Shown here piece by piece: positions 16,724 through 25,363 of a stretch of DNA of 64,000 bases. The stretch spans positions 558,001-622,000 of the forward strand of contig CAWBCO010000003.1 in assembly GCA_963787415.1 (NCBI GenBank). The letters run 5' to 3'. Both the position numbers and the translations under genes were made by a program. The notes below the pieces were generated by a model. That model was not told where the DNA came from. It did not search any database and worked only from the letters and a program-made list of their open reading frames with translations. Origin of the DNA: CAVUWL01 sp963787415 (GTDB taxonomy: Bacteria; Actinomycetota; Thermoleophilia; Solirubrobacterales; 70-9). Positions within the stretch are counted from its first letter, which is position 1, and the number at the start of each line of letters is the position of its first letter.

Positions 16724-16996
16724 ATGTCCTTCTTCGCATCCTTTGCTCCTCTCGCCGCGTGGAATGGTCCGGGTTGGTGGGTCGTCTTATTTCCGATCGG
16801 CTGGTTCCTCTTCTTCTTCCTGATCTTCATCGTCTCTCGCCGATTCGCTTGGGGGGGCTGTGGTTGGGGCCCGAACCACGGCAGTCGCGGCTGGGGCGGT
16901 TCGGAGGACGCCATCGAGGTGCTCGACCGACGCTTCGCGGAAGGGGAGATGGGTGCCGATGAGTATCGTGAGCGCCGCGCGACCCTTAGGGGGTGA
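16724..16996 (+). CDS. Single-pass membrane SHOCT protein
   Basis: 90 residues, ATG after TTGGAGG. One strongly hydrophobic segment (WWVVLFPIGWFLFFFLIFIV) is followed by a Gly/Trp-rich loop. The C-terminal SHOCT motif is AIEVLDRRFAEGEMGADEYR. The downstream SDR starts 3 nt after the stop, so the two are co-translated. Probably under control of the divergent MarR protein. Function unknown. Confidence 0.75.
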   Translation: MSFFASFAPLAAWNGPGWWVVLFPIGWFLFFFLIFIVSRRFAWGGCGWGPNHGSRGWGGSEDAIEVLDRRFAEGEMGADEYRERRATLRG

Positions 16997-16999
16997 AAA

Positions 17000-17788
17000 G
17001 TGCAGACTGAGATGACTGGCAAGGTCGCGATCGTCACCGGGGCGAGCCGTGGGATCGGGGCTGCGGTCGCGCGTGCATTCAGCGAGGCGGGTTCGCGGGT
17101 TGCGCTGGTGGCGAGGGACGCCGAGGCTCTTGATCGGCTCGCCGACGAGCTCGGACGCGGAGACGGCAACACGCTCACCGTCAGCGCGGATGTGAGCGAC
17201 CCCGCCTCCGTCGCAATGATGGTCGACCGCGTCATAGAGAAGTTCGGCCGCCTCGACTTCGCTTGCAACAACGCCGCCGGTGGCGGACACCCACCGACCC
17301 CACTAGCCGACGTTTCGGTTGAGGCGTTTGACTCCGGGATCGCCGTGAGCCTTCGCGGCATTTTCCTGGCGATGCGGGAGGAGATCCCAGCAATGCTCCG
17401 CTCCGGCGGGGGAGCAATCGTCAACATGTCTTCGACCGCCGGGCTGCAGGGAGTCGGTGGCTTAGCGAGCTATGTCAGCGCCAAGCACGGGGTTGAGGGC
17501 CTCACCAAGGTCGCCGCCCTCGATTACGCGGCTGAGGGGGTGCGCGTCAACGCCGTCGCCCCCGGACCGATTCTCACCGACAATTTGAAGCGTGCAGGGG
17601 ACGCGGGCCAGGAAGCGGCCGCGTTGGCGATGCCGCTGCGACGGGTCGGGCAGCCCAGGGAGGTGGCCGCTGCTGTCGTCTGGCTCTGCTCCGATGCGGC
17701 TGGGTTCGTTACCGGGTCCACCCTGACGATTGACGGCGGCAAGCTTGCGGGCACGCCGCCGTTCCGCGTGAGCGCGGGCCCCCGATGA
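17000..17788 (+). CDS. Short-chain dehydrogenase/reductase
   Basis: 262 residues, GTG start after AGGGGG. Classical SDR: the nucleotide-binding motif TGASRGIG sits at ~14-21 and NNAAGG follows ~70 residues later. The catalytic Ser lies in NMSSTAG and the Y-x-x-x-K motif is YVSAKHG. The C-terminal motif TGSTLTIDGG is also typical. It interconverts an alcohol and a ketone with NAD(P)(H); the substrate is not evident. Follows the SHOCT gene by 3 nt and is likely part of the MarR regulon. Confidence 0.88.
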   Translation: MQTEMTGKVAIVTGASRGIGAAVARAFSEAGSRVALVARDAEALDRLADELGRGDGNTLTVSADVSDPASVAMMVDRVIEKFGRLDFACNNAAGGGHPPTPLADVSVEAFDSGIAVSLRGIFLAMREEIPAMLRSGGGAIVNMSSTAGLQGVGGLASYVSAKHGVEGLTKVAALDYAAEGVRVNAVAPGPILTDNLKRAGDAGQEAAALAMPLRRVGQPREVAAAVVWLCSDAAGFVTGSTLTIDGGKLAGTPPFRVSAGPR

Positions 17789-17838
17789 CGGAACCGCCGT
17801 CACGGAGGGAGCTGTGCGGGTTGGAGTGGCCAGCCCCT

Positions 17839-18329
17839 TCATCGGTCCACCTGATTTAGTCCTTGGTACCGTCCACTCCGAATGAGAATCCGGGTTTGTC
17901 GTCGCTGAGTATTGCTCTTGCCCGCCACCTCGCGTAGTGAGGCGGCGAAGCGCTGGGGCGACATCATTCCCAACGCGGAGTGTGGATGTTTGGCGATGTA
18001 GTGAGAGCGCCAGTCGGCGGCCAGCACTTGCGTTTCGTGGAGGCGGGTGGACAGCTCGGTGTTCGTCAGTTCGACGCGAAGACGGGCTTTGAAGGACCCA
18101 ACGTAGGGTTTTGCCAAGGCGAACCCGGTTCGATGTAGGCGATGGCGGTGGCGCCGTGCCAACACCATTCGCGCAGCACCGCTGCGACCAGCAGCGGAAT
18201 GTTATCGGCACGGTTGTTGGCGGGGACACCGCGCTTGGCGGCGAGGCCCTCGAGGACCGCGACGGTCTGCTCGGCGTTGATCGAGCGCTCGAGCTTCGCG
18301 ACAACACTGAGTTCAGGTGCCCTAGCCAA
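17839..18329 (-). pseudogene. IS3-family transposase (orfB) remnant
   Basis: Two frames together match the C-terminal half of an IS3-type integrase core. One frame (18066-18329) carries KRGVPANNRADNIPLL and AYIEPGSPWQNP. The other (17839-18168) continues with YVGSFKARLRVEL and HYIAKHPHSALGMMSPQRF. A frameshift separates them at ~18115. The catalytic glutamate, normally in Y-V-E-S-F, reads Gly (YVGSF), and the DNGPE block has decayed to DNIPL. The 5' part of the gene and the first Asp are missing. Not functional. It marks a decayed accessory region. Confidence 0.8.
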
Positions 18330-18364
18330 GGCTTACGCTGACCTTGCTACCGGCTCCGACAACT

Positions 18365-18529
18365 TTATCCGGCTTCGGGTCCTTCTCGACCATCATTGCG
18401 AACCTGCTCCTCTTGACCTTGCCGGGTGTGCAGCGGGAATACCTCAACCTCCTGCTCGCCGAATCGCACCTTGGCGATCTCGGTGCATCCTGAGAGCGGA
18501 GCGCTGGTCACGTCGCCTGTGAGCGGCAA
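18365..18529 (-). CDS. Possible 54-residue ORF upstream of the IS remnant
   Basis: Open frame from a TTG (18529) to TAA (18365), just after TAGGAG, though only 3 nt separate them. The product (MPLTGDVTSAPLSGC...TEIAKVRFGEQEVEVF) has protein-like composition but no recognised family. It may be a fragment. The surrounding interval 18330-18719 contains nothing else I can call. Confidence 0.3.
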   Translation of the reverse strand: MPLTGDVTSAPLSGCTEIAKVRFGEQEVEVFPLHTRQGQEEQVRNDGREGPEAG

Positions 18530-18719
18530 ACGCTCCTACCAATTTGACCTTCAACTACATTCTGCCCTAGTCCGAAGCCGTGCCAGACAGCGTGGTCTAC
18601 CTGGTCGGGAATGGCTCGAAAGTCGCCACTAAGTAAACAGAACAGGCCCGCGAGGCGACCTGAGGAACTCAGTGCGTCCGGGGATGTCTGCACCCCCCCG
18701 ACGCCGCCCACGCTGCCGG

Positions 18720-19346
18720 TTATTTGCATTTGTTGCACAACTCAGATGCGACCCGCTCTAGCAAGGGCAGGATTGCACCTTCGGCTTCGACGTCGAATAC
18801 GTCGTTGCGGACCTGCAGCCACCCAAACCCTACCGGTTGTCCATGCCCCATCGGGTCGAAGGTCGGAACGCTGTCGCTGTAGCCTAATTCCGCGCTGGTA
18901 CCGACTCCATGGATGATGTGTCTCGTGAATCCGGCGGGCCAGCTGGGACGGCGCTCGACCTGAGGATGCTTTTTGTAGAGCGCAGCGCCGGCGACCACCA
19001 ACCCGTCATTGCCGCCACGGTGCGTACACATCGGAATATCAGGTTCAACAGCGCATTCCAAGACATATGCGGCAGCATGTTCCATTGTGAACATGCGGAA
19101 TTCGCAGACGCTGACCTCGACGTTATTGGAGATTCTTCCAGGAGGCGATTCTTCGGCAACCGCTCCTGAAAAGTCGCCCAATGTGAGCAGCCCCTGGCAT
19201 CCACGGAAGGGGAGTGCCTGGCCCGGCGCTGCCGGCGGCTTGGGCTTCGCGCCTGCACTCGGCGCGTACACCGTGAGGCATCCGAAGACCAGCACAAGGA
19301 TCGACAACACCCAATGTCTGCCACTAATCGTGCACCGGCGGCCCAT
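18720..19346 (-). CDS. Secreted protein of unknown function
   Basis: 208 residues. The N-terminus is a signal peptide: basic RRCTISGRH, then hydrophobic WVLSILVLVFGCLTVY, with a likely cleavage near PSAGAKP. The mature part has seven cysteines (for example FRGCQG, SVCEFR, LECAVE, PMCTHRG and a terminal ELCNKCK) and no known catalytic motif. It resembles cysteine-containing exported proteins of actinobacteria, but I do not recognise the family. It lies in an accessory region between an IS remnant and a truncated methyltransferase. Confidence 0.65.
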   Translation of the reverse strand: MGRRCTISGRHWVLSILVLVFGCLTVYAPSAGAKPKPPAAPGQALPFRGCQGLLTLGDFSGAVAEESPPGRISNNVEVSVCEFRMFTMEHAAAYVLECAVEPDIPMCTHRGGNDGLVVAGAALYKKHPQVERRPSWPAGFTRHIIHGVGTSAELGYSDSVPTFDPMGHGQPVGFGWLQVRNDVFDVEAEGAILPLLERVASELCNKCK

Positions 19347-19737
19347 GTGCCAGGCGACGTTAGCAGCAGGTGGGAAGGTCTGTCCAACCTAAGTACGCAC
19401 CGCTAAAGACTGAATGGGCAGGCGGTGAGTGAGGAGATTGGTGCAGGCTCGGCCTGCCTTTGCGGAGCGGGACCGGGTCACGCCGCTCGATGGTCAGCCA
19501 GCCTCCGACCCGCCATCGCTTCCTCGGCGCTGTGTCGCAGTCGAGGTGATCCCACCGGTCGGTGCCTGAAGCTCCCGATGTCTCGAGTGCTCTCATCGGT
19601 GCTCAACCAGGAGTCCGTCAGCGCTTGCCGACACCTCGGCGATCTCCTGCTTAAAGGGAGCAGGATTAGGGTCAGCGGCTCGGCAAAATACCGTGCATCT
19701 CTAAATGGAACGGATCTAGCGGTCGAATCCCGCGGTC
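19347..19737. other. Gene-free interval
   Basis: No frame with coding character on either strand. A short hairpin, CCTGCT-TAAAGGG-AGCAGG, lies near 19648-19667 with no T-run after it. It separates the secreted-protein gene from the methyltransferase fragment, both transcribed away from it. Confidence 0.45.
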
Positions 19738-20274
19738 GTGGAAATGCATGGCCTTGAAAGTGGCTTCCCTCGTGGCGAAGAAGACATGCGGCTGCTGCGC
19801 AGTCTCCCTGATCAATGCATTGATCTCGTCTACCTGGACCCTCCAGTCTTTGCCGGCTGGCTCCACGAGGGGAGCTGGGTAAATCAAGACGAAGAGAAAG
19901 CCCCAGCGGATCGCTGGCATGGTGGGGTGAGGGCCTACTTGGACTGGATTGCCGCTCCGCTCGATGATCTGCATCGAATCCTCAAACCCACCGGAGCAAT
20001 GTTTCTCGTTTGCGATGAAGCGGTTGGTCTCTACGTCAGGCTCTTACTCGATGAACTCTTCAGCCAACGCGACCCCCGCAACCGGATGGTCTGGTGGAAA
20101 GCGAATTCCGGGCCTGAGCACCACTATGTCTTCTATTACCGCAGATCGGCAAACGACGCTCGACCCAACGCGCACTACACGGTCATTCACCGCGAGCGTA
20201 AGGGCGACCCTTCTCTAGTCAGTTTCAGCTTCATGCCCGGTCGCAGGATCCGCTCCCGTTCGCGCTTTGTCTAG
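19738..20274 (+). pseudogene. Truncated DNA methyltransferase (Mod/N6-N4 class)
   Basis: 178 residues match the N-terminal part of a beta-class site-specific DNA methyltransferase. Motif IV appears as SVDLIYLDPPF-like CIDLVYLDPPV, then YLDWIAAPLDDLHRILKPTGAMFLVCD, a usual following motif (split here), and RNRMVWWKANSG. The aromatic residue of DPP(F/Y), which stacks on the flipped base, is Val. The target-recognition region and the SAM-binding FxGxG motif are absent, because the frame ends in unrelated Arg-rich sequence. It is therefore probably inactive. No restriction enzyme gene is nearby. Confidence 0.65.
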
Positions 20275-20403
20275 GACGGGCTCCTCCGTCAAATGTTCGA
20301 ACAGTTTCGCTCGCCCCTAAAGGATTGGCGTAACTCGTCGATTCCCCTTCTTGATATGAGCGCTGAACCTGGGAGATCGGGGGAAAAAACAGTCGGAGCT
20401 CCG

Positions 20404-22284
20404 ATGCCACCCTCCTCGGTCGGGAGCCAGTTCGGGGAGGACCTCCACCGCCTTGGGGTGGAGCTGAGGGAACGCTCTGAGGACGTGCTCAAGCTAACGC
20501 TCGAGCGAACCACCGGACCAGAGCACGATGTCGACGCCGTGGTTCAAGACAGCTTCGAGCAGATCAGCCGCACCTCAACGATCGCAGTCGCTCGGTGGAT
20601 CGCCGGAGAGAGCATGGGTGTGGCGATCGAGGCCGGCCGGGAGACATGGGAGATCTTTGGTGAGCTGGCCGTGCATCGCGCGGCCACGCTTGACGAGGTC
20701 ACCTGGCGATGCTTTTGGTGGCGTAACGCCATGGCGGAGGTGATCACCGAGAGCGCCGCGAAACTCGAGGTATCCCCCGATGGGGTCTCCCAGGCACTAA
20801 ACATCCTTCAGCTCAGCCTCGAGTTCAGCCTCTTGCGAATGTGTGAGTGCTTTGAGGCGGAGCGCCAGCGCACCGACGAAGAGCTCAGCCGTCGCGAGGA
20901 GGAGCTCTCGTTCCTAGCGACTCACGACCCGTTGACCGGACTCCCAAATCGAACCTTGATCCTCGACCGCGTCGAGCAGATCCTCGCTCGCTCACGGCGC
21001 AGCCACTCACCGGTGGCCGCCCTTTTCATCGATCTCGACAACTTCAAGGACATCAATGACACCCTCGGTCACACCGTCGGAGACGAACTGCTGAAGGCTG
21101 TCGCCGCTCGCCTTGATGGAGTGATCCGCGAATCCGATGCGCTGGGTCGCCTCGGAGGAGATGAGTTCGTCGTAATTTCAGAAGAACTGTCTTTGGCCGC
21201 CGGCCCCGAGCTCGTCGCCGAGCGCCTGCTTGAAGCGCTCGAGCAGCCGTTTAGGCTCGGGGCAGAAAAGCAGACCCGCGTTAGTGTCAGGGCGAGCATC
21301 GGAATCGCAATTGGAGATAAGACCACGGCTGAGGAACTCCTGCGCGAGGCTGACATCGCGATGTACCGGGCGAAGTGGGATGGGAAGCATCGCTACGTCG
21401 TGTTTGAGAGCGGCATGCAGGACATAATCCAAAACCGAATGGAACTTGAGATGGACCTGCGCGAAGCCCTCGAGAAGGGCGAGTTTTTTCTCGCCTATCA
21501 GCCGACGATCGACTTAAGCGACATGAGCCCTACCGGGGTGGAGGCCTTGATTCGCTGGGATCACCCGCGGCGCGGAGTCATGCAGCCTGAGGACTTCATC
21601 CCGTTGCTAGAGGAGTCGGGGCTGATCACAGAGGTCGGTAAGTGGGTTTTGGATGAGGCCTGCGCACAGGCCGCCGAGTGGCGTGCCGGGGGTTATCCGA
21701 TCAAAATCGCCGTCAACGTCTCCGGACGTCAACTCGACACCGATCAGCTCCTGAAAGATATTGAAGGTGCGCTCTCTGAGAGTGGCCTTGACTCAGTGGC
21801 CTTGACCATCGAGGTCACCGAGACGAGCCTGATGCGAAACATCGAGGAGACAGCTCGACGGCTCGTTGCGATCAAGGCTCTGGGCGTGCAGATCGCGATC
21901 GATGATTTTGGCACCGGGTACTCATCGCTCGCCCACCTACAGCGCTTCCCGGTCGACGCGCTGAAGATCGATCGTTCCTTCATTGCTGGATTGGGGAACA
22001 ACCAGGAGGGCGAGACGTTGATTCACTCCTTGGTACAGCTGGGCAAGGCGCTGTCGATCCAAACCTTCGCCGAGGGGATTGAACAACAGCACGAGCTCTC
22101 CCTGCTCCGCGAGGAGGCCTGTGACAATGGGCAGGGCTTCCTCTTTGCACATCCCCTCGATGTGGCTGCTACCGAGGCCTTTCTGCGGGAGTGGGCAGGC
22201 GAAATCCGCTCTACCCCAGTTAGTCCGGCGCAATCTGGATCGCTCGCGGCGCCCGCGGCCCCTGCGCGAAACGGCCGGACTTAA
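20404..22284 (+). CDS. Diguanylate cyclase/phosphodiesterase (GGDEF-EAL)
   Basis: 626 residues from the ATG at 20404, which has GGAG 5 nt upstream; the frame is open to an ATG at 20293 without a ribosome binding site. An N-terminal helical region (~1-165) of unknown type precedes a GGDEF domain (RLGGDEFVV, ~250) and an EAL domain (GVEALIRWDHP, ~380; EVTETSLM; DDFGTGYSSL; AEGIE). Both active-site signatures look intact, so it may make or degrade cyclic-di-GMP. No membrane segment, so probably cytosolic and switched by its N-terminal region. Stands alone. Confidence 0.9.
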   Translation: MPPSSVGSQFGEDLHRLGVELRERSEDVLKLTLERTTGPEHDVDAVVQDSFEQISRTSTIAVARWIAGESMGVAIEAGRETWEIFGELAVHRAATLDEVTWRCFWWRNAMAEVITESAAKLEVSPDGVSQALNILQLSLEFSLLRMCECFEAERQRTDEELSRREEELSFLATHDPLTGLPNRTLILDRVEQILARSRRSHSPVAALFIDLDNFKDINDTLGHTVGDELLKAVAARLDGVIRESDALGRLGGDEFVVISEELSLAAGPELVAERLLEALEQPFRLGAEKQTRVSVRASIGIAIGDKTTAEELLREADIAMYRAKWDGKHRYVVFESGMQDIIQNRMELEMDLREALEKGEFFLAYQPTIDLSDMSPTGVEALIRWDHPRRGVMQPEDFIPLLEESGLITEVGKWVLDEACAQAAEWRAGGYPIKIAVNVSGRQLDTDQLLKDIEGALSESGLDSVALTIEVTETSLMRNIEETARRLVAIKALGVQIAIDDFGTGYSSLAHLQRFPVDALKIDRSFIAGLGNNQEGETLIHSLVQLGKALSIQTFAEGIEQQHELSLLREEACDNGQGFLFAHPLDVAATEAFLREWAGEIRSTPVSPAQSGSLAAPAAPARNGRT

Positions 22285-22501
22285 GCTGCAGCAAAAGTGA
22301 GGCTGCATCGCTGATCGATTCCAAGTGTTGGCGCTCAGGTGCGTCTTTGGAAAACGAGTTTCCTTTGCTCAAGCTAAACCCGAGGGGACCGATCAAGAAA
22401 ACGCCAGTTCCCGCTTGATCGCAGAGGGAGATCAGATCGACCGATCACCTGACCGACGCCAGCAGAGCGTGTCTCCCGTCTGGAGGGGCTCTCCGGCAGC
22501 C

Positions 22502-22738
22502 TCAGAAGAGATTAAAAACGTTCTCAGGAAGATCGGCCGGGTGGTCAAACGCACGGCGTGCTTGCCCAATCCGGTCTCGCATTGCACAGATCGGGCCCGA
22601 GTCAGCGTCATCCACCTTACGAATCAGTTCTTCGGCCAGGTCAAAACCGGTTGTCAACTCCTCATCGGTGCCAGTAATCGGCTCATTGTCTGGGAAGCGT
22701 TCATGGAATGCTTGGATTTCTTGAGCAAGAGATTTCAC
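22502..22738 (-). CDS. Small hypothetical protein
   Basis: 78 residues from a GTG start (MKSLAQEIQAFHERF...). Charged and helical in appearance, with repeated acidic/hydrophobic spacing and no signal peptide or membrane segment. Composition is protein-like and the frame is longer than chance would easily give in this AT-richer stretch. No family recognised. The ribosome binding site is weak (GAAAG directly before the GTG). Confidence 0.45.
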   Translation of the reverse strand: MKSLAQEIQAFHERFPDNEPITGTDEELTTGFDLAEELIRKVDDADSGPICAMRDRIGQARRAFDHPADLPENVFNLF

Positions 22739-23054
22739 CTTTCAAGCCTAGATCCGGCGCCGGACAGCCCAGATATTTAAATGTGCCAGTTAGGTACTCG
22801 GCAGGGCACGCCGCCGCGGGGTAGCGCGCGCGGCGGCGGAGCCAGTCTCGCCGGGCCTGACCTGAAAGTCGAATCACCATTTAGAGCAGCGTGATCAGCC
22901 GCTTGGTGCCATCGATCATCGGAGGGATCGGCACGCTCAAGCAATCGAGGGCGATCGAGTTAGCGATTGGCAATCACATCTTCGGGTAAAGGAAGGTCAA
23001 TGCGCAGCGCAGCTGCGCTAAGTGGCAAGTGATCGACCAGGAGGTCGGTAAGAA
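22739..23054. other. Intergenic region with GC hairpin and palindrome
   Basis: No gene. It contains a perfect 10-bp stem, CGCCGCCGCG/CGCGGCGGCG (22809-22838, loop ~10), and a 14-bp perfect palindrome, AGCGCAGCTGCGCT (23006-23019). The palindrome lies ~35 nt before the next start codon. Neither is followed by a T-run. The right end holds GGAGG for the next gene. Confidence 0.55.
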
Positions 23055-23351
23055 ATGAGCGACTTTGTGGTTGTCCCCAACAGGGTCTCAGGTTGGGATG
23101 TCATGCACGATGGCGACCCGGTGGCGGTTAGTAACCACTCCGACCCCAGCTCGGCGGTGGTTGCCGCGAAGAGATTCTTGGCCGAGGATGGAAAGGCTGG
23201 CGCGGTTCGCATGGACACCAGCCGTTCTCATGGCATCGATGACACCTCCGCTGGCATGCGAAGTACCTTCTTCGTCCTGGCAGGCCTTTTCGCCGTTGCT
23301 GTTTTGGTGCTCGTGATCACCTCTTTGGCGAGCGCTGCCAGCGGTTTATAG
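23055..23351 (+). CDS. DUF2188-like protein with C-terminal membrane anchor
   Basis: 98 residues; ATG preceded by AGGAGG. The first ~60 residues fit the DUF2188 pattern: VVVPNRVSGWDVMHDGD, AVSNHSDPSSAVVAAKRFL and GAVRMDTS. A single hydrophobic helix (TFFVLAGLFAVAVLVLVITS) ends the protein. The domain is thought to be a small beta/alpha fold of unknown role. Tail-anchored topology with the domain in the cytoplasm is likely. No operon partners. Confidence 0.65.
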   Translation: MSDFVVVPNRVSGWDVMHDGDPVAVSNHSDPSSAVVAAKRFLAEDGKAGAVRMDTSRSHGIDDTSAGMRSTFFVLAGLFAVAVLVLVITSLASAASGL

Positions 23352-23996
23352 GTCAGGCCTGACAGGTCCACCGGCGAGGCTGAGCTGGGCAAGAATCGAA
23401 GCGAGCTTTTAGCTGGGCCAAGACCAAGAGCGAGCGAGAAAACCTCAGATCGCAATCAGCTGCTGCGAGCCGCCCCCGAGTTGAACGTCATTCGTGCAGC
23501 TTGGTGCGTTTTCGTTGGGTCCAGACGGGGGCCGTGTCGGCCTTGTCGCGATTGCGCTCCTGCCGCACGATCCAAAGGCGAATCGTGCGCTCAACGGGTC
23601 GCACACGGCGAGGCATCTTGCTCAGCTTTCCCCGTATCGACCGCGGCAATTAGACGCGCTTCGCAATTGCATTTGATCGCAGTCCCCACCAGATCGTGAT
23701 CGATGAACTTCCGCGGGATTCCCGGCAGGATCCGTTGCTCTGTTTGCATACCAGGGCAAATCCGCTGTGATCGGCGAGAACCGCAAGATCGATGACGCTG
23801 CGATACATGAAGGCATGCTTGCTCGGCCGCGGTGGGTCTGCATTAGCCAGATGTCCCAAATTTGGTCCGCATCAGTTCGACATTCCGAACAGGGGCGGTT
23901 ACTTCCCGGCGCGCGGCGCCCGCTTAGGAGCGGCCTTCGAAGACCGCTGTCGGTGCAAGGCCCCCGGCTTGAGTCCAGCGCCAGTTGCGGGCAGCT
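23352..23996. other. Low-coding interval before clpP
   Basis: Apart from the short minus-strand frame at 23591-23749, no coding frame is convincing. Protein-like sequence appears in more than one minus frame (for example MYRSVIDLAVLADHSGFA near 23800), suggesting a decayed gene. Confidence 0.4.
23591..23749 (-). CDS. Short CxC protein, 52 residues
   Basis: ATG at 23749 to TGA at 23591. The product contains RKFIDHDLVGTAIKCNCE and ARLIAAVDTGK, which read as ordered protein with a CxC pair. There is no strong ribosome binding site, and protein-like sequence in another frame lies just upstream. It could be the C-terminal part of a frameshifted gene rather than an intact small one. No family recognised. 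Confidence 0.4.
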   Translation of the reverse strand: MQTEQRILPGIPRKFIDHDLVGTAIKCNCEARLIAAVDTGKAEQDASPCATR

Positions 23997-24617
23997 CTAG
24001 CCCTTCTGCTTGGAGCCGGCGCTTGGGTGGTTGAGTGCGTGGCTTGAAATGACCCGATCGATAAGGCCGTAGTCGCGAGCCTGCTCGGCGCTGAGAAACC
24101 GATCGCGGTCCATGTCGTCATGGATCTGGGCTACCGAGCGGCCACTGTGGTGAGCATAAATCTGATCGAGGCGCGCTCTTAGCTCGAGGATCTCGCGCGC
24201 GTGGATCGCGATGTCGCTGGATTGGCCCTCGAAGCCACCGCTTGGCTGGTGGATCAGGATGCGGCTGTTCGGCAGCGCCAGCCGCTTGCCCTTTGTTCCG
24301 CCCGTAAGGATCAGCGAGCCGGCTGACATCGCGATTCCGTAGCAGATCGTCTGAACGTCTGGGCGGATGAACTGAATCGTGTCGTAGATCGCGAGGCCGG
24401 CATAGGCGGATCCCCCGGGCGAGTTGATGTAGAGGCTGATGTCCTTCTCGGGGTCATCGGACTCCAGGTGAAGCAGCTGGGCGACGATCAGGTTGGCAAT
24501 ATCCTCTCCAACCGGCTCACCGAGGAAGACAATCCTCTCAGCGAGTAGGCGGCTGTAGATGTCGTAGGAGCGCTCTCCCCGCGCGCTTTGCTCTACGACC
24601 ATCGGTACTAGCGGCAT
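23997..24617 (-). CDS. clpP: ATP-dependent Clp protease proteolytic subunit
   Basis: 206 residues, the normal ClpP length. The catalytic triad is complete: Ser98 (GIAMSAGS), His123 (ILIHQPSGG) and Asp172 (DRDRFLSAEQ). INSPGGS, which shapes the oxyanion region, is present. The nucleophile context is GIAMSAG rather than the commoner GMAASMG. The ATG at 24617 follows AAAGGA. ClpP forms a two-ring barrel that degrades proteins fed by Clp ATPases. No clpX or second clpP lies beside it, so this is a solitary copy. Divergent from an SRPBCC/ArsR pair. Confidence 0.92.
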   Translation of the reverse strand: MPLVPMVVEQSARGERSYDIYSRLLAERIVFLGEPVGEDIANLIVAQLLHLESDDPEKDISLYINSPGGSAYAGLAIYDTIQFIRPDVQTICYGIAMSAGSLILTGGTKGKRLALPNSRILIHQPSGGFEGQSSDIAIHAREILELRARLDQIYAHHSGRSVAQIHDDMDRDRFLSAEQARDYGLIDRVISSHALNHPSAGSKQKG

Positions 24618-24692
24618 CTCGCTATCCTTTCGACAACTGATCGGTTGTCAATCACAATAACAATTCGATGGTCGTCATAGGAGGTGAGGGTG

Positions 24693-25037
24693 ATGGGCGC
24701 TCCCGACAAAAAACGGTTGGAGATTGAGAGCAGGCCGCAGGTCGTTCGGCGCGAGATCGTGATCGAGGCCGATCCAGAGCAGGTCTGGGAGTCCCTGATC
24801 AGCGAGGAGGGACGCGAGCGCTGGCTTGGACCCGACGCCGGGCGCGAGATCCACATCGAGTTTGCCGAGGAATGGGGGCGGCTCGTCTGGTGGTGGTGGG
24901 AGGGAGATGAAGTGCCAACCCGGGTCGAGTTTCTTCTCATCGAGGACCCTCTGGGGGCACGCCTCGTCGTCACCGAGAGCACTGCTCAGTTCCCACTGGC
25001 GATGTTTGCCTCCTCGTTTTTGCGTGTGGCCGCTTGA
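24693..25037 (+). CDS. SRPBCC/AHSA1-type protein
   Basis: 114 residues from the ATG at 24693 (AGGAGG 8 nt upstream). Starts with REIVIEADPEQVWESLI, then RERWLGPDAG, the opening of the START-like helix-grip fold. Likely binds a hydrophobic ligand or acts as an AHSA1-type stress protein. It is shorter than the usual ~140 residues at the C-terminus (ends SSFLRVAA), where the long helix would be. The stop overlaps the TTG of the following ArsR-type gene by 4 nt, a common operon pairing. Confidence 0.75.
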   Translation: MGAPDKKRLEIESRPQVVRREIVIEADPEQVWESLISEEGRERWLGPDAGREIHIEFAEEWGRLVWWWWEGDEVPTRVEFLLIEDPLGARLVVTESTAQFPLAMFASSFLRVAA

Positions 25038-25363
25038 GTGACGAACTCGGACAGCTCTTCGCGGCGCTCGCCGATCCCACCCGACGATTGATGGTGCAAA
25101 CCCTGATCCGTGACGGCTTGACCTCGGCCCCGGCGCTCAGCGCGACCCTGCCGATCAGCCGCCAAGCGGTGGCCAAGCATCTTGCGAGCCTCGATCATGC
25201 TGGTCTGATCGAGCGCTCAGCGAGCCGAGGCCGCGAGGTCCAATATCGCCTTCGCGAGGGCGCTCTGCAACCGGCGACGGCGTGGCTGGCGGAAGCCGAG
25301 GTCGCTTGGGAGAACCGCCTCGCGCGACTGAAGGACGTCGTCGAGCTCCAGCGGGGGTCATGA
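25034..25363 (+). CDS. ArsR-family winged-helix regulator
   Basis: 109 residues, TTG start overlapping the preceding stop. The winged helix covers ~10-80: LFAALADPTRRLMVQTL, TLPISRQAVAKHLASLDHAGLIE, then a wing with RGREVQYRL. No cysteine pair is present, so it is not a metal sensor. It belongs to the subgroup paired with SRPBCC/AHSA1 proteins and probably regulates that operon. The start with strong coupling to the upstream frame supports co-expression. Confidence 0.85.
   Translation: MSDELGQLFAALADPTRRLMVQTLIRDGLTSAPALSATLPISRQAVAKHLASLDHAGLIERSASRGREVQYRLREGALQPATAWLAEAEVAWENRLARLKDVVELQRGS

Noticed and set aside
18508..18738. 76-residue minus-strand frame overlapping the end of the secreted-protein gene
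   Set aside because: No ribosome binding site and no family resemblance; composition like background.
19700..19740. tRNA T-arm-like sequence GGTCGAATCCC before the methyltransferase fragment
   Set aside because: No matching acceptor or anticodon stem; probably chance.
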